Source: Cardinalis cardinalis (taxonomy: Eukaryota > Chordata > Aves > Passeriformes > Cardinalidae). From it: a DNA stretch of 64,000 nt. The position numbers and the translations under genes were made by a program. The notes under the pieces are model-generated. The model saw nothing but the letters and a program-made list of their open reading frames with translations. It was not told the DNA's origin and did no database searches. Below are positions 1 through 13,122 of the stretch, piece by piece; positions within the stretch are counted from its first letter, which is position 1; every line of letters starts with the position of its first letter. The DNA lies in NCBI GenBank assembly GCA_014549065.1, contig JACDOX010000228.1, positions 124,001-188,000 of the forward strand. The letters are read 5' to 3'.

Positions 1-19
1 TTATGAATAAACAATAAAA

Positions 20-79
20 CAATAACAATAAAAATACAGGAGGCAGAAATAATAACAATAAAAATGCAGGAGGCAGAAA
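20..79. repeat. tandem duplication of a ~31-bp unit
   Basis: Two nearly identical copies (about 20-49 and 51-79) of an A-rich unit containing aataacaataaaaat and caggaggcagaaa, differing at one base (tacagg versus tgcagg). Confidence 0.85.
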
Positions 80-1278
80 AATACAGGAATTCTGCAGTAG
101 GAATGTGATGTTGTGGAAATTACCAAACAACAGTAATCCTAGAGCACTTTTGTCCCCTTATTTCTAACTAATAAGACTGACAATGTATTTAAAAATTGGA
201 AACATATAAGCGCTGTATTGGTAATAAGGCTAAATAAATATTTTTCTAAATATGTTGGAAACTAACCAGGCCATTAAAATAATTTACACACTTTTTTCCA
301 TTTTGTGTAGACATATTGGGAAGCATTAGTAAAATACAACATAAAAGTATTTATGCAACCTTTTGGAGTAGAAGTTTTGGGCAGTTTTTTCTCAGTTTCA
401 GCCCCTACACTGATACCCCAAAGGGAAAGAATTCCACAGTAACCACAGCAGGACCTCTGTGACACAGCACCACACCACCCAGGGCACACCAGTGTGTCAT
501 ATGTGTTTGGATGGAGCCAATTCCCAGGGGATGCCACCCTCCTGCAGTGCTGTGGCAGCACAGGCACTGTAACAGAAGATGCTCTTGAGGATTTTAAATG
601 ATCCATAGCTGTTTACATTATTCATTTCCTATTATTAAAACAGTGACAGTCTGACAAAAGCTGCAGATTTTCAGACAGATATGCAGAACAAAGTGGCATA
701 AAGCCTGCAGCCTAGCTGTACACATAATTAAAAATGAACTGGCTACAGAGACAGATACAGTCCCCCCTGACCTTAACAGTGTTGATGTTTACATATGAAC
801 CTACCCACTCGACTGCAGATAAGGAATGACAGACAATACTACAAATTAGTGAAGGTCAACAGAGCAGGAGGCAACAGTTAGTCAATCATGAAAGCAAACC
901 CTCCGCTCAAGCACCAAGTCCTGTGTTTTCTCAGCATAATCAACTGCCTGAGTCATGGGGGTCTAATAAAATTGACCTGTTTTTCCTTTATCTAATTGAC
1001 TGATGCCTAGAATTGCATGAACTTTAGGTGTGATAGAATTTAAGTCTTAATATCATGTAGCAAAAGGCAAACGCCTAATTAGTCCATCTTCAGGTCTAAT
1101 GGTTGATCCTGCAACGTGCAGTTCTCTCCAACCATGACAAAATTTTCAGTTTGAAGGGTTTACAAAGACAAAAAAAGTTGTTTACAAGCTATGTATGAAT
1201 TCTACTGGGTCCTAGTAAAATTGCTACAGCAAAACAACCCTTGTGTAAAGAACAAGGATTGAATTATAAACAGAGGTT

Positions 1279-1313
1279 AAAACAAAACAAAACAAAACAA
1301 AAAAAAAAAAAAA
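1279..1313. repeat. (AAAAC)n / poly-A simple repeat
   Basis: Four AAAAC-type units run into an uninterrupted A tract ending in aaac. Low-complexity sequence with no retrocopy visible next to it. Confidence 0.9.
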
Positions 1314-3820
1314 CACCCTCATGTTTTCCTCAGACAAGATGTATTCTTTCTTTTAGAGATGAAAAAAAATCATTAGTTTTCTTGAAATAGCAAGGGGTCA
1401 AAATTTTCCTGATTCATTCCCCAGAATAAGTAATTCAAAATCCTAAGTAGCCTTACAGACATGGTTTTCTCCCTTAGCTCTATGGATTATCTTACATGAC
1501 TATTCAGACACTTTAAAAACGTGTATATAGCTTCAAGATTTTAAAGGCTTGGTAGTTTTCTTCCCCACATATTTCCTACATATGCTCTTCAGAGGAATGC
1601 TCTCAGATCTTGCTCCCCACTGGTAAGTATCTGCAACAGCTGCTGCTGCTTGGTGGCCCCTTATCCAAGTGCCTTTATCCAAGACACTTGGATGTGTGCA
1701 TTTTAGTTTAGACCCCACTGCTGAGCTTTAGCTCAAATAAAGCTGGACACTGGTTGCAGGTACTGACTGTTGGATTTTCAGAGTCTCACACACCCAAATC
1801 TTCCTGCTAGTGCTAGTACCCAGCAAAATCTGAACCCAAACCGGAAGATACCTCACAGGTTTCCATTTGTGGCTCAGTGAAAAAAGTAGTTCGATGTGAA
1901 AGGCCCAGTAGGTTTTCTTTTACTGAAGGCTCTATGACCCTCTTCCCCTTCAACTACTCTCACTGAAGTTAGAAAATGGAGAGCAGCTATCAAACCCCAC
2001 TATTATGTAATTTTCAGAATGAGAAGACAGACATAATTTAAAGTTATTATTTTAAAAAGAGGATAAAATTTCAGACAAACTCCAAAATTGTACTTTTTGT
2101 GTACTNTACCATGTACTTTTCTGCATATAACGCCTTATGCATTTGCAGCATAATCAAGGAGTTTCTGCTATGAACAAAGCAATTCCCTAAGGGTTTCCAC
2201 TAATGCATTCTGTTTGAAAATATATTTTTAAAAAGTTCATCCAACAGTGCACCATAGAGCACAGCCCCTATAAAGGGATTTTTATGACACTAAAACTATA
2301 GAACAAGAGGCTGAAAAAAAGGTTCTTGGAAACTCAAAGCCAAATTTCAGTCTTCATTTATGCGCAGTTTGGTGCCAAATTACACACATTCTCCCTCTCT
2401 TTCTCTAACAACACTCAATATTTTACACAAACACAAAAATCCTTATGCAGTTTTACATATGCAAATATAATATACAATTTAGAAAACCAACTTCCAAATT
2501 CATTTCGGTTCCCATTTTTATATTAGTACTTTGTCTAAACCACTAACAACATTTTTGCAATGTTCTCTCTTTTTCTTGGGAAATTTACCAGCTATTTTCC
2601 TTCCCTCCCAGCTGCACATTTACTGATGCCTCACCAACACATTTCCCTTGAACCAATTTTGCTTCTCAGCCATCTCTATGTCCCCAGTGTCATACTGCTA
2701 TTTCTGGACTAAACAATGTGTTCTATCACCACACAAGTGTCATTTCCTAAGAGGCAAATCTACTTATCTGCTATTTCTCACTCCTTTTACCAACAAGCTA
2801 GTCATTTGAAAAACCAAAATTTGTTTTCAGCATTCCTAAGAGCAGGACACTTAAAATACACACCATGAACTCAAGTTTTTTAAACAATACTTCAAGTGCT
2901 CACATACATCCACAAGTAAGTAGCCACAGCTTCCAAAGACTATTAAAACAATACTTTATGTTGCCACTTAAGGCCATCTAGATCTACAGAAAAAAAAAGC
3001 CAAGGAAAATGGAATTCCTTTAGTCACTTACAAGAGCCTATTACATTCATGAACTGCCACAAAGAGAAACATTTTAGAAGGAAATAGTGAAAAAGGGAAA
3101 ACAAGCAGACTTTACATCTCCTGATGACCAGATTTAGTACATTCTACAGGTCCATTTAGTTTTAGATAGGTCCACTGAAAGGTCTTAGAGACTTTTCACA
3201 AAATTTTAAACTTCTCCTGAGCTAACTCCTGATATTTTAAGGGAATTCACAACAGGCACTGGTCTGATAATGTTAGCACTGTCATGCACAGTCAACTTCT
3301 ACATAAATATTTCCATTCATCTGAAAAATTGCTTATACAATAACATCAACAAAAACTAAGCCAACATCTGAAGGCTGCATGTCTATTACCCACAGCTACA
3401 AATTAAATCAAATTACTAGTTCACATTACTTTTAGCAGGATTAGTGCTCAAAAGTGTAAGTTTCCCTTGGGATCTTTGAGAAATCAGAGCCCAAGTTTCC
3501 TTCTAATGAAAGTTGGTATGTTTGCACTAGACAGAAAATTAACAAACACTAAGGCAAATTAAGAAAAAATATAGCTTCACTAATTACTAAATATTAATTG
3601 TGTTTAAACTCCTTACCAAGGAAGGAATAACATTGGTTTTGTGACACTACAGTCACTTCTGATGCAGTAAAATTTATTTAAAATAAAATTATGTTCCAGA
3701 GAATGCCTTAACATATCTTTCCTCTGGCCATCACAGTCTTTGTCTCATTGTCAAAGAGGCTTTACAATGATCCAGGAGGAAAATTAGAGGAAGAGAAGTT
3801 CGTGTCCTCACATATAATTT

Positions 3821-4250
3821 GTGCCCTGCAGTACTGGGGTCCTGCTGCACACATCAGCAGGATGTGCAGTATTTCCTGTGACAGTGGGCTGCACAGAGCT
3901 CACTGAGCTCAGGGACGTGACACCAGGAGGACTTAGGCTTCCTCTGACCACACTGAAGAGGCACAACAAGCTCTGCAGAACTTTGGTGAATGCTTACACC
4001 TGTGTGCCTAAATGCACTGAGCACTGCGCAAGCCAGCTGCACCTCCACCACAGCAGACTTGGGCCCCTGCAGAATGCACTCCTTGTGTCCTCCTGGAAAA
4101 GAGAAGGTTTGGTTCCAGCTTGTGTAGAGCTCGTGTCCAACACTAGAGCTTGCTCACCAAGGGAAGCAGACACAGCCCAAAGCCAAGGCCTGCTGTGTAC
4201 CAATATACAGGTCACCAAGAGTCTACATAAGACAAAAAAGCACTGATACA
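3821..4250. other. GC-rich block of unknown origin with a 141-codon open frame
   Basis: About 430 bp clearly richer in G+C than its surroundings. It has a 141-codon frame on + (3821-4246) and overlapping frames on -. The translation has no motif I recognise, is rich in Cys and His, and looks non-coding. An old LTR or other transposon fragment is the likeliest source, but I could not match it to a family. Confidence 0.35.
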
Positions 4251-5460
4251 ACCTTACAAATTCACCCACAGACATCTCCTACTATATACTTCAGAAATTT
4301 TGAGCTGGCTCTTGTATTTTATAGTCTGGTAAGTGCTTTACAGAAAATTACTGTCTGATAAATTGTCAGTTAACATATATGAAGGCCTAAGAGATCCCAA
4401 ATGGCAAAATTAGTGAGAACTTCCTGAAGAACAAATTTAAACATATCAGTTTGTACAAAACTGATGCCACAGCAGCACCAATTTTGTGTTGCTGTTTTAG
4501 TTTAAGATACAGTCTTATGAACCAGAAAATATTGTAAACTTACATTGAGATATGAGGTCTTTGGAGCAAAGAAAATGCATCTTTGAAAGCAATGTTAATA
4601 GAAAGTGGTTAGCACATTCAGGCAAATGAAAGAAGTAATTTACATGCAATTAAATTCCAGANACTCAGAGAAGTAATTCTCAAGTCTGGCCAATCAAAAG
4701 CTAGGCATATAAAAATAAGAGAAAGAATATGTTAATTCATTAGTTGGGGAAAACGGGTACTCTCTTTTTTGGCAACTTGTCAGACAAAAGCCAAAGGAAA
4801 TATATTTAAATGCAACCTTTCAGAGAGGTGATTTGGCATATGCTCTAATTCGGGAAGAGGGCAAGTAAAGAGAGACACAAAGGAGGTTTGAATGTAACTC
4901 CTAGCATAAAGGAGACGTTGAAAATCAAGGAAAAGATAACAAAGGAATATGAAAGAGTTGCAAAATCTAAGCGCTCCTAAAGGGATCTGTAGTATCTCAC
5001 ATTTTTGTAAAGCATAAACTATATTTGCAATTTATGAGAATTAAAATTTTGCCAAGGATAAATTGTGGCTTGAGCTACAAGCCTCTAGCAAGACTGCAGA
5101 CCTGACTTCTGTTTCACAGAGAGACAAATATCTATTAAAAGAACAGGAAAAGGCATCAGTAAAAATATCAGTTTGTAGTACTGAAATTAGCTTGAATTAG
5201 TTGTAGTATTGCAGGAACAAGCTCAAAGGCTGCTCCATTGAGCATTTGAGGCTAATAGGACAGCTCACTGGGTTGAAAAGCACAGCCACAGGATATAACC
5301 ATGTTTACTTTACACTGTAACCATGTTTAACATTAATTATTCTACATCACAGCTTGTACATACACATGACCAGTTACAGCATCTCACTCATCAAGAAATA
5401 CTCTACTCTACAATGTTTCCTGAAATATTTGTATGCATATATTTAACTAAAAAACATACA

Positions 5461-5560
5461 ATCACAGAATTGTAAAATATGTTGAGTTGGAAGGAACCTG
5501 CCAGGATCACCGAGTCCTGGCCCTGCATGAGCTACCACAACTCAATCATGTACAATTTGA
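5461..5560 (-). mobile_element. CR1 LINE, 3' end fragment
   Basis: The stretch reads as antisense CR1: atcacagaat, then gagttggaaggaacctgcc and aggatcaccgagtcctgg. This is the 3' UTR terminus of avian CR1, with the element's 3' end at the left. It is severely 5'-truncated and contains no open reading frame. Confidence 0.85.
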
Positions 5561-5579
5561 GACTTAAGGACTAAAACAC

Positions 5580-5935
5580 TGTCGTTGTCNAGGCGGTCAC
5601 GACATAAAGCAGAGACCACAAGCAGTCTCAGTTGGCAACACTTTATTCTTTAACATGGCTAACTTTTATACACTTTTCAATTGTTGATACTTCTTCTACC
5701 TTAACTATTGGCCACAATAAATCAACATAATGCTATTGGTAAAAGTTATAGTGACTCCACCTATCTTTCTAACATTACTTCATCCAGCTGCAAGGCGTTT
5801 TTATCTTTCTTCTCTCGATCTCCTTGGTTACGGCCTTGGAGAGAGCTCCTTATCAGTTTCTTCTTACTTCTCGGCTTCTTCTCGCTCCTTTAGCTAACAG
5901 GCCTGCTGTTAGCCCTTCCACAAAATACAGTGTCC
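5580..5935 (-). mobile_element. solo LTR of an avian endogenous retrovirus (minus orientation)
   Basis: On the minus strand the segment runs from TGTATTTTGTGG to GACAACGACA. It carries a TATA box (tgtataaaag, about 5662-5672) and a poly-A signal (AATAAAG, about 5641-5648) about 20 nt further on, the compact U3-R layout of avian retroviral LTRs. No primer-binding site or gag/pol sequence adjoins it, so it is a solo LTR. A target duplication is not clear; the boundaries are approximate. Confidence 0.7.
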
Positions 5936-6529
5936 CATTTTGGTTTAACCATATTTCTGAGGTTTTATTTGTAGCTGAATCTGACCTGCTACCTGGAATT
6001 AATGTTTTTAAAGTTAATTAACTAAAAGGAGATCAAAAGCCATAGGGAGCCTGAAATACAGACAATCTTTGTAAAACTGTCATTACATCTCAGAGCAGTC
6101 ACATCTACTTTCCTGAAATGATGTCAGCCTTAATAATCAATGACCTATGTATCATAGCATAATAAATACTGTGTCATTTTTTATTAAAACAGAGTTTGTA
6201 TTCAAGGAACACTGAAATATAAACATGTCACAACTGCTTTGTATGTCAATATGCTCTAAGTGCCATTAAATGCAAAATCTCTAGCATTACAGAGCATCAT
6301 TAAAATATGTTTTGTCAAACTGAGTAGGTTTAATTAAACCTATTATATCCTAGAAGACACACTGCAAAAGACAAGGACAGTATGCAAGAGCTATACACAA
6401 TTAATTCTATTCATAACAAAATCTGCCAAGTACAAATTGTCAATTTGCTTAAAAACAGAAAGCTGTTACGTTGCCAGGTAATGGGGAAATAGTGTTTAGT
6501 GGTATTTCAAGCAATTACCTTAGATGTGT
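5936..6529. other. intergenic DNA, nothing recognised
   Basis: AT-rich spacer between the LTR and the next CR1. No exon, RNA gene or repeat family recognised. Confidence 0.6.
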
Positions 6530-7110
6530 AGTAGAATAATGTAATTGCAGTGTACCTAAAGTTGGAAGGGACCCTTTTAAGGATCATTGGGTCCAAATAC
6601 CTAGGCCTTTGAACTCTGTCAGGCTTGTTGACATGATGACCACTTCCCCAGGCAACAGTGTTCCAGTGACTGACCACCCTCTCAGGGAAGGACTTTTTTC
6701 TAGACTCCAGCAGCTTCATTCCATTTCCTTGCATCTTATCACTGTCACCAGATAGGGGACAGCAATACTGCTCATTGTGGAAGTTGTATACCACAATGAG
6801 ATCTCTGGCAGCCTTCCCCAGTCTGAATGTGCCAAGTGACCTCAGCTCCTCCTTATAGGTCTTGCCCTTGAGACCTTTCACAGTCTTGGTTGACCTCCTT
6901 TGGACACTCTCTAACAGCTCAATGTCTTTCTTACATTGTGGCTCCCAAAGCTGCCCCCAGCACTCGAGGTGAGGCTGCTCCCACGCAGAACAGAGCAGAG
7001 CAGAGCAGAGCAGAGCAGAGCAGAGCAGAGCAGAGCAGAGCAGAGCAGCACAATGCCCTCCCTCATCCGGCTGGCAATGCCATGCCTGGTGCTGTGCCTG
7101 ATGCTGTCAC
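6530..7110 (-). mobile_element. CR1 LINE fragment with pentamer expansion
   Basis: Antisense CR1: gttggaagggaccc near 6560, then ctgtcaggcttgttgac, ggacactctctaacagctca and the ORF2-side segment ending near the catgccatgcctggtgctgtg region. It belongs to the CR1 subfamily also present at 46081-46890. The reverse-transcriptase end is degenerate, and the CAGAG array interrupts it. Confidence 0.85.
6991..7045. repeat. (CAGAG)11 microsatellite inside CR1
   Basis: Eleven uninterrupted CAGAG units grown from a short CAGAG-like motif that CR1 carries at this position. Homologous sites at 25024 and 46625 carry 8 and about 2 units. It creates spurious open frames of Gln-Ser-Arg-Ala-Glu type on both strands. 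Confidence 0.95.
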
Positions 7111-7129
7111 TTCATGTACTTGAAGGTTT

Positions 7130-7250
7130 TTCCTTCCTCAGGATGAAGAACCCCAACTCTGAGCCTGTCTTCATAGCAGAGGTTCCAACTCTCCAGTAAT
7201 TTTCATGGCACTCCTCTGGACTCATTCCAACAGTTTCACATACTTATGCT
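7130..7250 (-). mobile_element. second CR1 LINE fragment, abutting the first
   Basis: Antisense CR1 of a different subfamily or element region: gaaccccaactctgagcctgtcttcatagcagagg, then ctcctctggactcattccaacag. It repeats a portion already passed in the preceding CR1, so it is a separate insertion or a duplicated piece. Confidence 0.7.
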
Positions 7251-8120
7251 GCTCTTGAATGCAGTGACCTGTGCCATGGCCTGTTGTTTGCCATGCTGCA
7301 CAGAAGAGTAGCAGCTCTCCATCACCTCGAGGCACCGCCTGCCTCCTCTTGGAGAAACCATGGCAATTGTTTGGGAAGGTGATTCTGCAGAGGTTCAAGG
7401 CCGGACGTTTCCCACACTCCTGAGCTTTACGAGCAGCATGAGCAGAGCAGGAGATGACTGCAAGGACTGTCACAGCAAGTACTAGGGTGACGCCCTTTGC
7501 TCACATGAACCCAAGGGAAGGAATGTGGCTTGCAGGAGTGTCCGAGCCCTGTGCTAAAGGCTCTCCCAAGGTCCTAATGGGGAAGGGCTCTGCTAGACTC
7601 CTCCAGGCTGATGGTACATTGTGCTCAGCTCATGAGCTACCTGGCTGCTTGTGGCTCAGTAGGAGAAGTCCCTGGTCTGGGCTTGCTCATAAGCTCAGGA
7701 AATGGGCAGCTCTGGTGTTAGGAAGGAATTTTGCCCTGTGGAAGATTGGCGAATCCCTCTGGGCCATAGTGGGTAATTTTTCTGTCTGCTGCTCTTGCAG
7801 CATCACAACACCATTGGTGCCCCGCATCTGCAGTAAGGAAGGTTTTTTCACACTGACATGGTCCAAGGATTTGGGGGGATTGTCTTCCTCTGAAGCCCTA
7901 ATCATGNAATCCTTGCCAGATCATCTGTGGGTTGAGTTAGGGTCTGTTCACCATTCTTGCAGCACAAAGATACCATGGGTGCTCAAGTCCCAAGAGAGCT
8001 GCCACTTTTCTGCTGTCCCTGTACTCCTTAAAGCTGCAGATTTTTCCCTGATCTTGGTCTTTGTTAAATGTGTGTGCTTCTCTGGGCCTGGGAACCTTGT
8101 CCTGCATCCATGCTGTCAGC
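7250..8120. other. GC-rich block, probably retroviral LTR or flank; unclassified
   Basis: About 870 bp of elevated G+C with a 231-codon + frame containing one N. Two related segments, near 7790-7830 (cttgcagcatcac...ccattggtgcccc) and 7955-7985 (cttgcagcacaaa...ccatgggtgc), form a degenerate direct repeat. No protein family is recognisable. Because it joins an LTR-like segment on the right, I read it as the upstream part of the same retroviral insertion (inference). Confidence 0.35.
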
Positions 8121-8345
8121 AGTGCAAGAACACAGTACTGCAGTTCTGAGACAAGTTTGGGAGGGAGAAAGGGAGAAGCTTCAGGGGTGGCTTCTGTGCC
8201 AGAAGCTTCCCCCATGTCAGACAGAGCCAGATCCAGCTGGCTCCAAGATGGACCTACTGCTGGCCAACATTGAGCCTGTCAGCAATGGTGGCAGGACTTA
8301 TGGGATAACATAGCTAAGAAGGAGAAAAGAATTTCTGCAGTAGCT
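8120..8345 (+). mobile_element. avian ERV LTR fragment
   Basis: Contains agccagatccagctggctcc, aagatggacctactgctggcc, gagcctgtcagcaatggtgg and gggataacatagctaagaagg. I recognise this as a degraded copy of the promoter-proximal part of a common avian LTR, whose TATA region normally reads like acatatttaagaa. The right part of that LTR is missing. Confidence 0.5.
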
Positions 8346-11300
8346 ATCCAGATATTGCAGTGAAATTTTGAATGCCACTGCACATTACAACACATTTTCT
8401 GGGATGTTTAAACAAATTTTACATGCTGCAGTGGAATCCTTATGCCAATGTGCAATGACACAGAGAAGGCAAAACGAAAGCAAAAGGCAGTCTCCAGCTA
8501 TACATTCCTCAGGGAGGCCTCCAACACACACAGCTCATGCTGCAGCATGAACTCCAGCCTTACTAAACAGCACTAATGGAACAAACAAATAGGAATGGTG
8601 CAACCAATCCATTAACTTCTCAAAAACTCCTTTTAAGCATTAGAAGCAAGTTAGCATGTTTTAGCACTACACTGAAAATGCAGAAATTAAGAAACGTCTT
8701 CAAACTCTTCAAAGATTCTCAAATAAAAGTCATTATCCTCTGTATAATTCAAGCATCCACTGGCTGCATTCACAACAAGGTGTATTTGCACAACAAAAAT
8801 ATTTATTTAATGAATATGGAAATTAAAACACAACAGTTGGTGTTTACTATGCATTTCTTACATGAGCTACCATAGATGATTTTTGAAAGATGTTTCTATT
8901 AAAGCTTGCTTGTGTTGCTGCTCAGATTGTTTACTCAAAAAATTTAACTCTTCAGGAAGCAGAGCAACATATAGTGGAGTACCTGCTTCTTCACTAGAGC
9001 TTTCATAGCAATCTGTAAAATTTTTGGCTCTCTTTTGAAAACCAGTTCAGGTTGCCTGAGAACTGGAGCCTGCTGCTATGTTAAACAACAGTAATCCCTC
9101 CCCTCAGTTCCATTTTAAAACAGAGCGTTTGTGACAGCTTCAGAAGTGATATACATTAATCCTATTTGGGGTTCAACCCTACTGCACCCTGGTTATCCTA
9201 TTGGACAAAACTTATTAATAATTAAACACAAGCATTAAGAGTACATGCATTTTACATAGAATGCTTTGGTTCTAACACGATTTTTTCATTGAATCATTGG
9301 CCAGCAAAGCACTTGCTTCCATCTTACCTGAATTATTCATGAGGCATGCTCCTGTAGAAACCATCAATTTAACTGGAAGAATCACTCAGCAGAATACCCC
9401 TGTCATATTTTATTTTTTCCCCTTTATTAAGTTCTGTTGTTAATCAAAAGCACTGCATTTTTCCCCCAAGAAAGAAGCGGTGTATGAAGAATTTATTAAT
9501 GATCATGGATTACCTGCCACACATCAGGAGCAGAACCTTAGACCAGGAAGACAGAAAACCTGCTGGGCAGAGGATAAAGTTCTTAAGAATTAGTGAAGAA
9601 ATACAAATAGATGTTAGCAACATTTTGACATAAATAAAATTTGGTATAAGTAACTACTTGCCAAACATCTACTTGTATGAAGTAGTAATTGTCTCAAAAT
9701 AAAGGCACTAATACGACCATAATTTTGGATGAACTTATAAAGGAAATGAAAATCNCCTGCTGATATTGAATAGACACAATTTATACAATTATTTCAGGAG
9801 GATTCTATTTCATCATGAAAGCTGAAAACATATTCAGCATGCAACTAGCTTTCCATCTTCTGTAGTTTCTTCAGTAATATTGGGCAGAGAATATGCTCAT
9901 TATTTTACAGGCAAAAAATCCCCATAACTAAAAATCTACTAACTGTAAAACTTGCAGTGAATTTAATCCAAATCACTACAATATACTCTGAAACTTCACA
10001 AAAGAAAAGTTCATATCTCCGAAAAGAGCAGTACAAGACATTTTTAAAAAATCATTTATTTCAACAGAATATAAAGATGAAGATTGAATCTAAAATGTTA
10101 TGAAATTCTCTAAAATTTTATGAAATTCACATCACAAATTTTTCTGATTTCAAGGCGCTAGGAAAAGCAGATGCAAATTAAGAGTCAGAAACTCTCTCAT
10201 TCTGTAACTCATATGGCTCTCCACATCTAATGCAATTCCTCTAACAATTTGTCTTGTGCTTCTGAATTTCAGAACTACCTTTAAAAAAGAACCAGAAATA
10301 CTCAATTCCCTCTCCTCAAACTTCATTATCACTTTTACTCAGTACCATCTCCTGATACACACATTATGAAAACAACAGCAATAATTTAGAGCAATTTATG
10401 TCTGAAGTCAACAATGCTGACAGGTAAGTAAATGTTTCTTGCTAGATTACTAAGTACACTTNCATTTCTCTTGATGTCCTTAAAAACCTTAAAGAGTACA
10501 TATCCTAAAGAAGAAGCTGCATCCATGCAGAGATTCACTTTTAAAGCTGTGATATACAACATTACAGTTTTGAGCTACACTATAGTCATGACCCTTTCCC
10601 CCATCTTTGAAGCGATACATGCTCTAGAGACAGAAAGACAGAACTGTTTTTCTATTCTCTGCAACAGAAGGGCTGTGATTTTCCACATTTCTTGAGGTCA
10701 TACAAGCAAGGACCTCTTGTTAGGAGTTCTTAGGTAAAGTGTAACATCTGGCCCTTAAAAGTCTGCTTTCATATTTTGTCTGTTATTATCAGACAATATT
10801 GACATTTTATTTTTTCCATTTCAGATAAATCCCCTGTAAACAGTAACTGCAATAGAAACCGATGTTCACCTTTCTCATATCAAAAGCACATAATGCCCCA
10901 ACAGTACCAGAATAGCTCTGCAAAATATCATCTGTGATTCCACAGTGACAACAGGGTCAAAGGAAACATGACTGCTGTCTGAACAGGCAGGGAGGATTTA
11001 GTTTTGCAGGCTGAGGTGTAAGTTCAGCTTGCTGGGCTAAAGAAACCCTCACCAATCACAGGGAGGTAGGTGCTCCCCCAGAGGGGAGAAATGTTGTCTG
11101 TCTGGCAGGACACAGGTGAACGAAGCCAAGAGAATGATAATCTCACAACAGTTTCAAGATAACTGAAGTACATACTTCATCTACCACCAATGCCTGCTCA
11201 AAGAAATGAAAGAAAATGTCTTTGGATAAGGCAAGGGTCGCAGACCATAACTGTTCAATGTTTTTGGCAAATACCTGACTACTAGCACCTTTCATTAACT

Positions 11301-12519
11301 AATCCATTATTGATACATTTCAGAATGAAACCAAATGACCAGGACGATTCCAGTTATGTACAGCTCTATTAAGCTCCCATGAAAAAAACATCAAAAAAGC
11401 AAACCAGGCACTAACTACTCTATGGAATTTAATTTGCTGCGAAAAATAAAATCCACATAATCTTTCTAGGGAAAATTATATGAATGAACTTTTCATCTGA
11501 ACCTAGTATTCCCCACAATACTGACTCAATACTTGGCATACAGCACATCCAGCACTGACTGAAGACATTCTATCTAATACCTGAAAAAAACAGGGAACTT
11601 GATTTTGGATGAACTTAAAATCCCTTAAAGGACTACTTCAAGTATAATGAAGCACCATAAGCTGAAACATTAATATAGAACAGTATAATTTTTTCCTCAT
11701 TACCTTTTGNTGGTAATTATGGAAAAAAATCATGACCTCAATTCTGCAAGTGCTTAATCATGACAAGTATATGACCCATTTCTCAGTATATCCATCTTAA
11801 AATACCTTTTAAAAGAACATATAAAAATCCCACTAGAAATTTATTTTTACTTTTATCTACGTATTTTATATACATACATACATANATATAAGTCATCAAT
11901 AAAAGGAAAACAAGTAACTAGAAGGAAGATTTTTGTTTCATANAAATTTAATTTTCCTTTTAAAATTTATTTCAAAATGGTGATAAACTTCTACAATTAA
12001 AATGCATTTTGTAAATACATTATCTATATTTCCATTCAAGTATATAAGCATAAAATGGTTTATATATTATTAATTTGCAAAATATTTTTGTAGTTCTCTT
12101 CCACTAACACATGACGTTGATATATCTTCATGTGCTTTAAGTAACTTGTATATACTCTTTAATATCTCTCTTCACTGAGAGCAAATCTTAGCATTCAAGT
12201 CCCAAATAATCTTTCAGTTACATTTACTGAGGCTCTCTGTTACTGCTTCCATGGTCCCATAGGTAGAGCAATTCTGCTGCTGCTTACTGACAGAGGTATC
12301 TTCCCATGTACAAAGGTAGTTAGCTTCTTTTAGGAAATACAATGGAATTCAAAGAAATATTTAGCAAATATTAAACCACTAAACCAATGCAGCTAACCGA
12401 GGATATACTTCATAAACAGGACAATCCTGGTATTATGTGGAATACCAAGACACAGTGACAAGTACCAAGTTTTATGGCAGACATACCCTAATAACAGAAA
12501 CAACTTTTACCTAAGTCTC
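8346..12519. other. intergenic DNA, nothing recognised
   Basis: AT-rich, with open frames no longer than about 100 codons and none resembling a protein. Includes a short near-duplicate (aaatgttatgaaattctc / aaattttatgaaattcac, about 10094-10129) and a (TACA)n tract near 11870-11885. Confidence 0.65.
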
Positions 12520-13122
12520 TGTACTTGTTTTGGCTGTGGTAGAGTTCATTTCCTTCCACGGTGACTAATATGGGCTGTGTTTTGGATTTGTGCTGGACAC
12601 AGGGTTGATATTACAGAGATGTTTTGTTATTGCTGAAGCAAGGCTTACACAGAGCCAAGGCCTTTCTGCTGTTTGTACTGCCACACTGGTGAGGGAGTTG
12701 GGGGTGCATGGGAGGCCAGGAGGAGACACAGCCAGGACAGGTGATCCCAACTCACAGATTCTTACAGGCAAAGGGATACTCCAGGCTGCATGGCCTCCTG
12801 TTTGACACATAAAACTAGTGGAAGAAGGAAGAGAGGAATGTTCAGAGTGATGGCATTTGTATTCCCAAGTCTGTTACACATGATGGGGCCCTGCTCTCCT
12901 GGAGATGGCTGAACACCTGCCTGCCCACAGGAGGCAGTGACTTAGTACTTTATTTTGCTTTGCTGTTGTGAACAACTTTTGTTTTCCCTATTTACCTGTA
13001 TTTACCTCAATCCGTGAGTTTTCTTACTTTTACCTGTCCAGTTCTCTTCCCGATCTTGCTGGTGGGGTAGCGAACAAGTGGCTGCCTGGGGCTTGGCTGT
13101 TGGCTTGGATTAAATCACAACA
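12520..13122 (+). mobile_element. solo ERVL-type LTR with intact 5-bp target duplication
   Basis: Starts TGTACTTGTTTTGGCTGTGG and ends in aaatcacaaca. The body contains gctgtgttttggatttgtgc, the acagccaggacaggtgatcc segment and the tail segment caatccgtgagttttctta. It is the same family as the LTR at 51256-51800. The five bases on each side are identical (GTCTC at 12515-12519 and 13123-13127), as expected for ERVL integration. No internal region remains, so it is a recombined solo LTR. Confidence 0.9.

Larger units (their letters stand above)
1..5457. other. intergenic DNA downstream of DTWD2, no gene seen
   Basis: AT-rich sequence with no recognisable exon. Open frames are short, overlap on opposite strands and lack homology I recognise. 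The stretch holds only the short repeats and the GC-rich block listed separately. Confidence 0.7.

Noticed and set aside
7454..8149. 231-codon + frame, the longest in the window
   Set aside because: It contains an N, spans a GC-rich LTR-related block, and its translation has no domain or exon-like boundaries.
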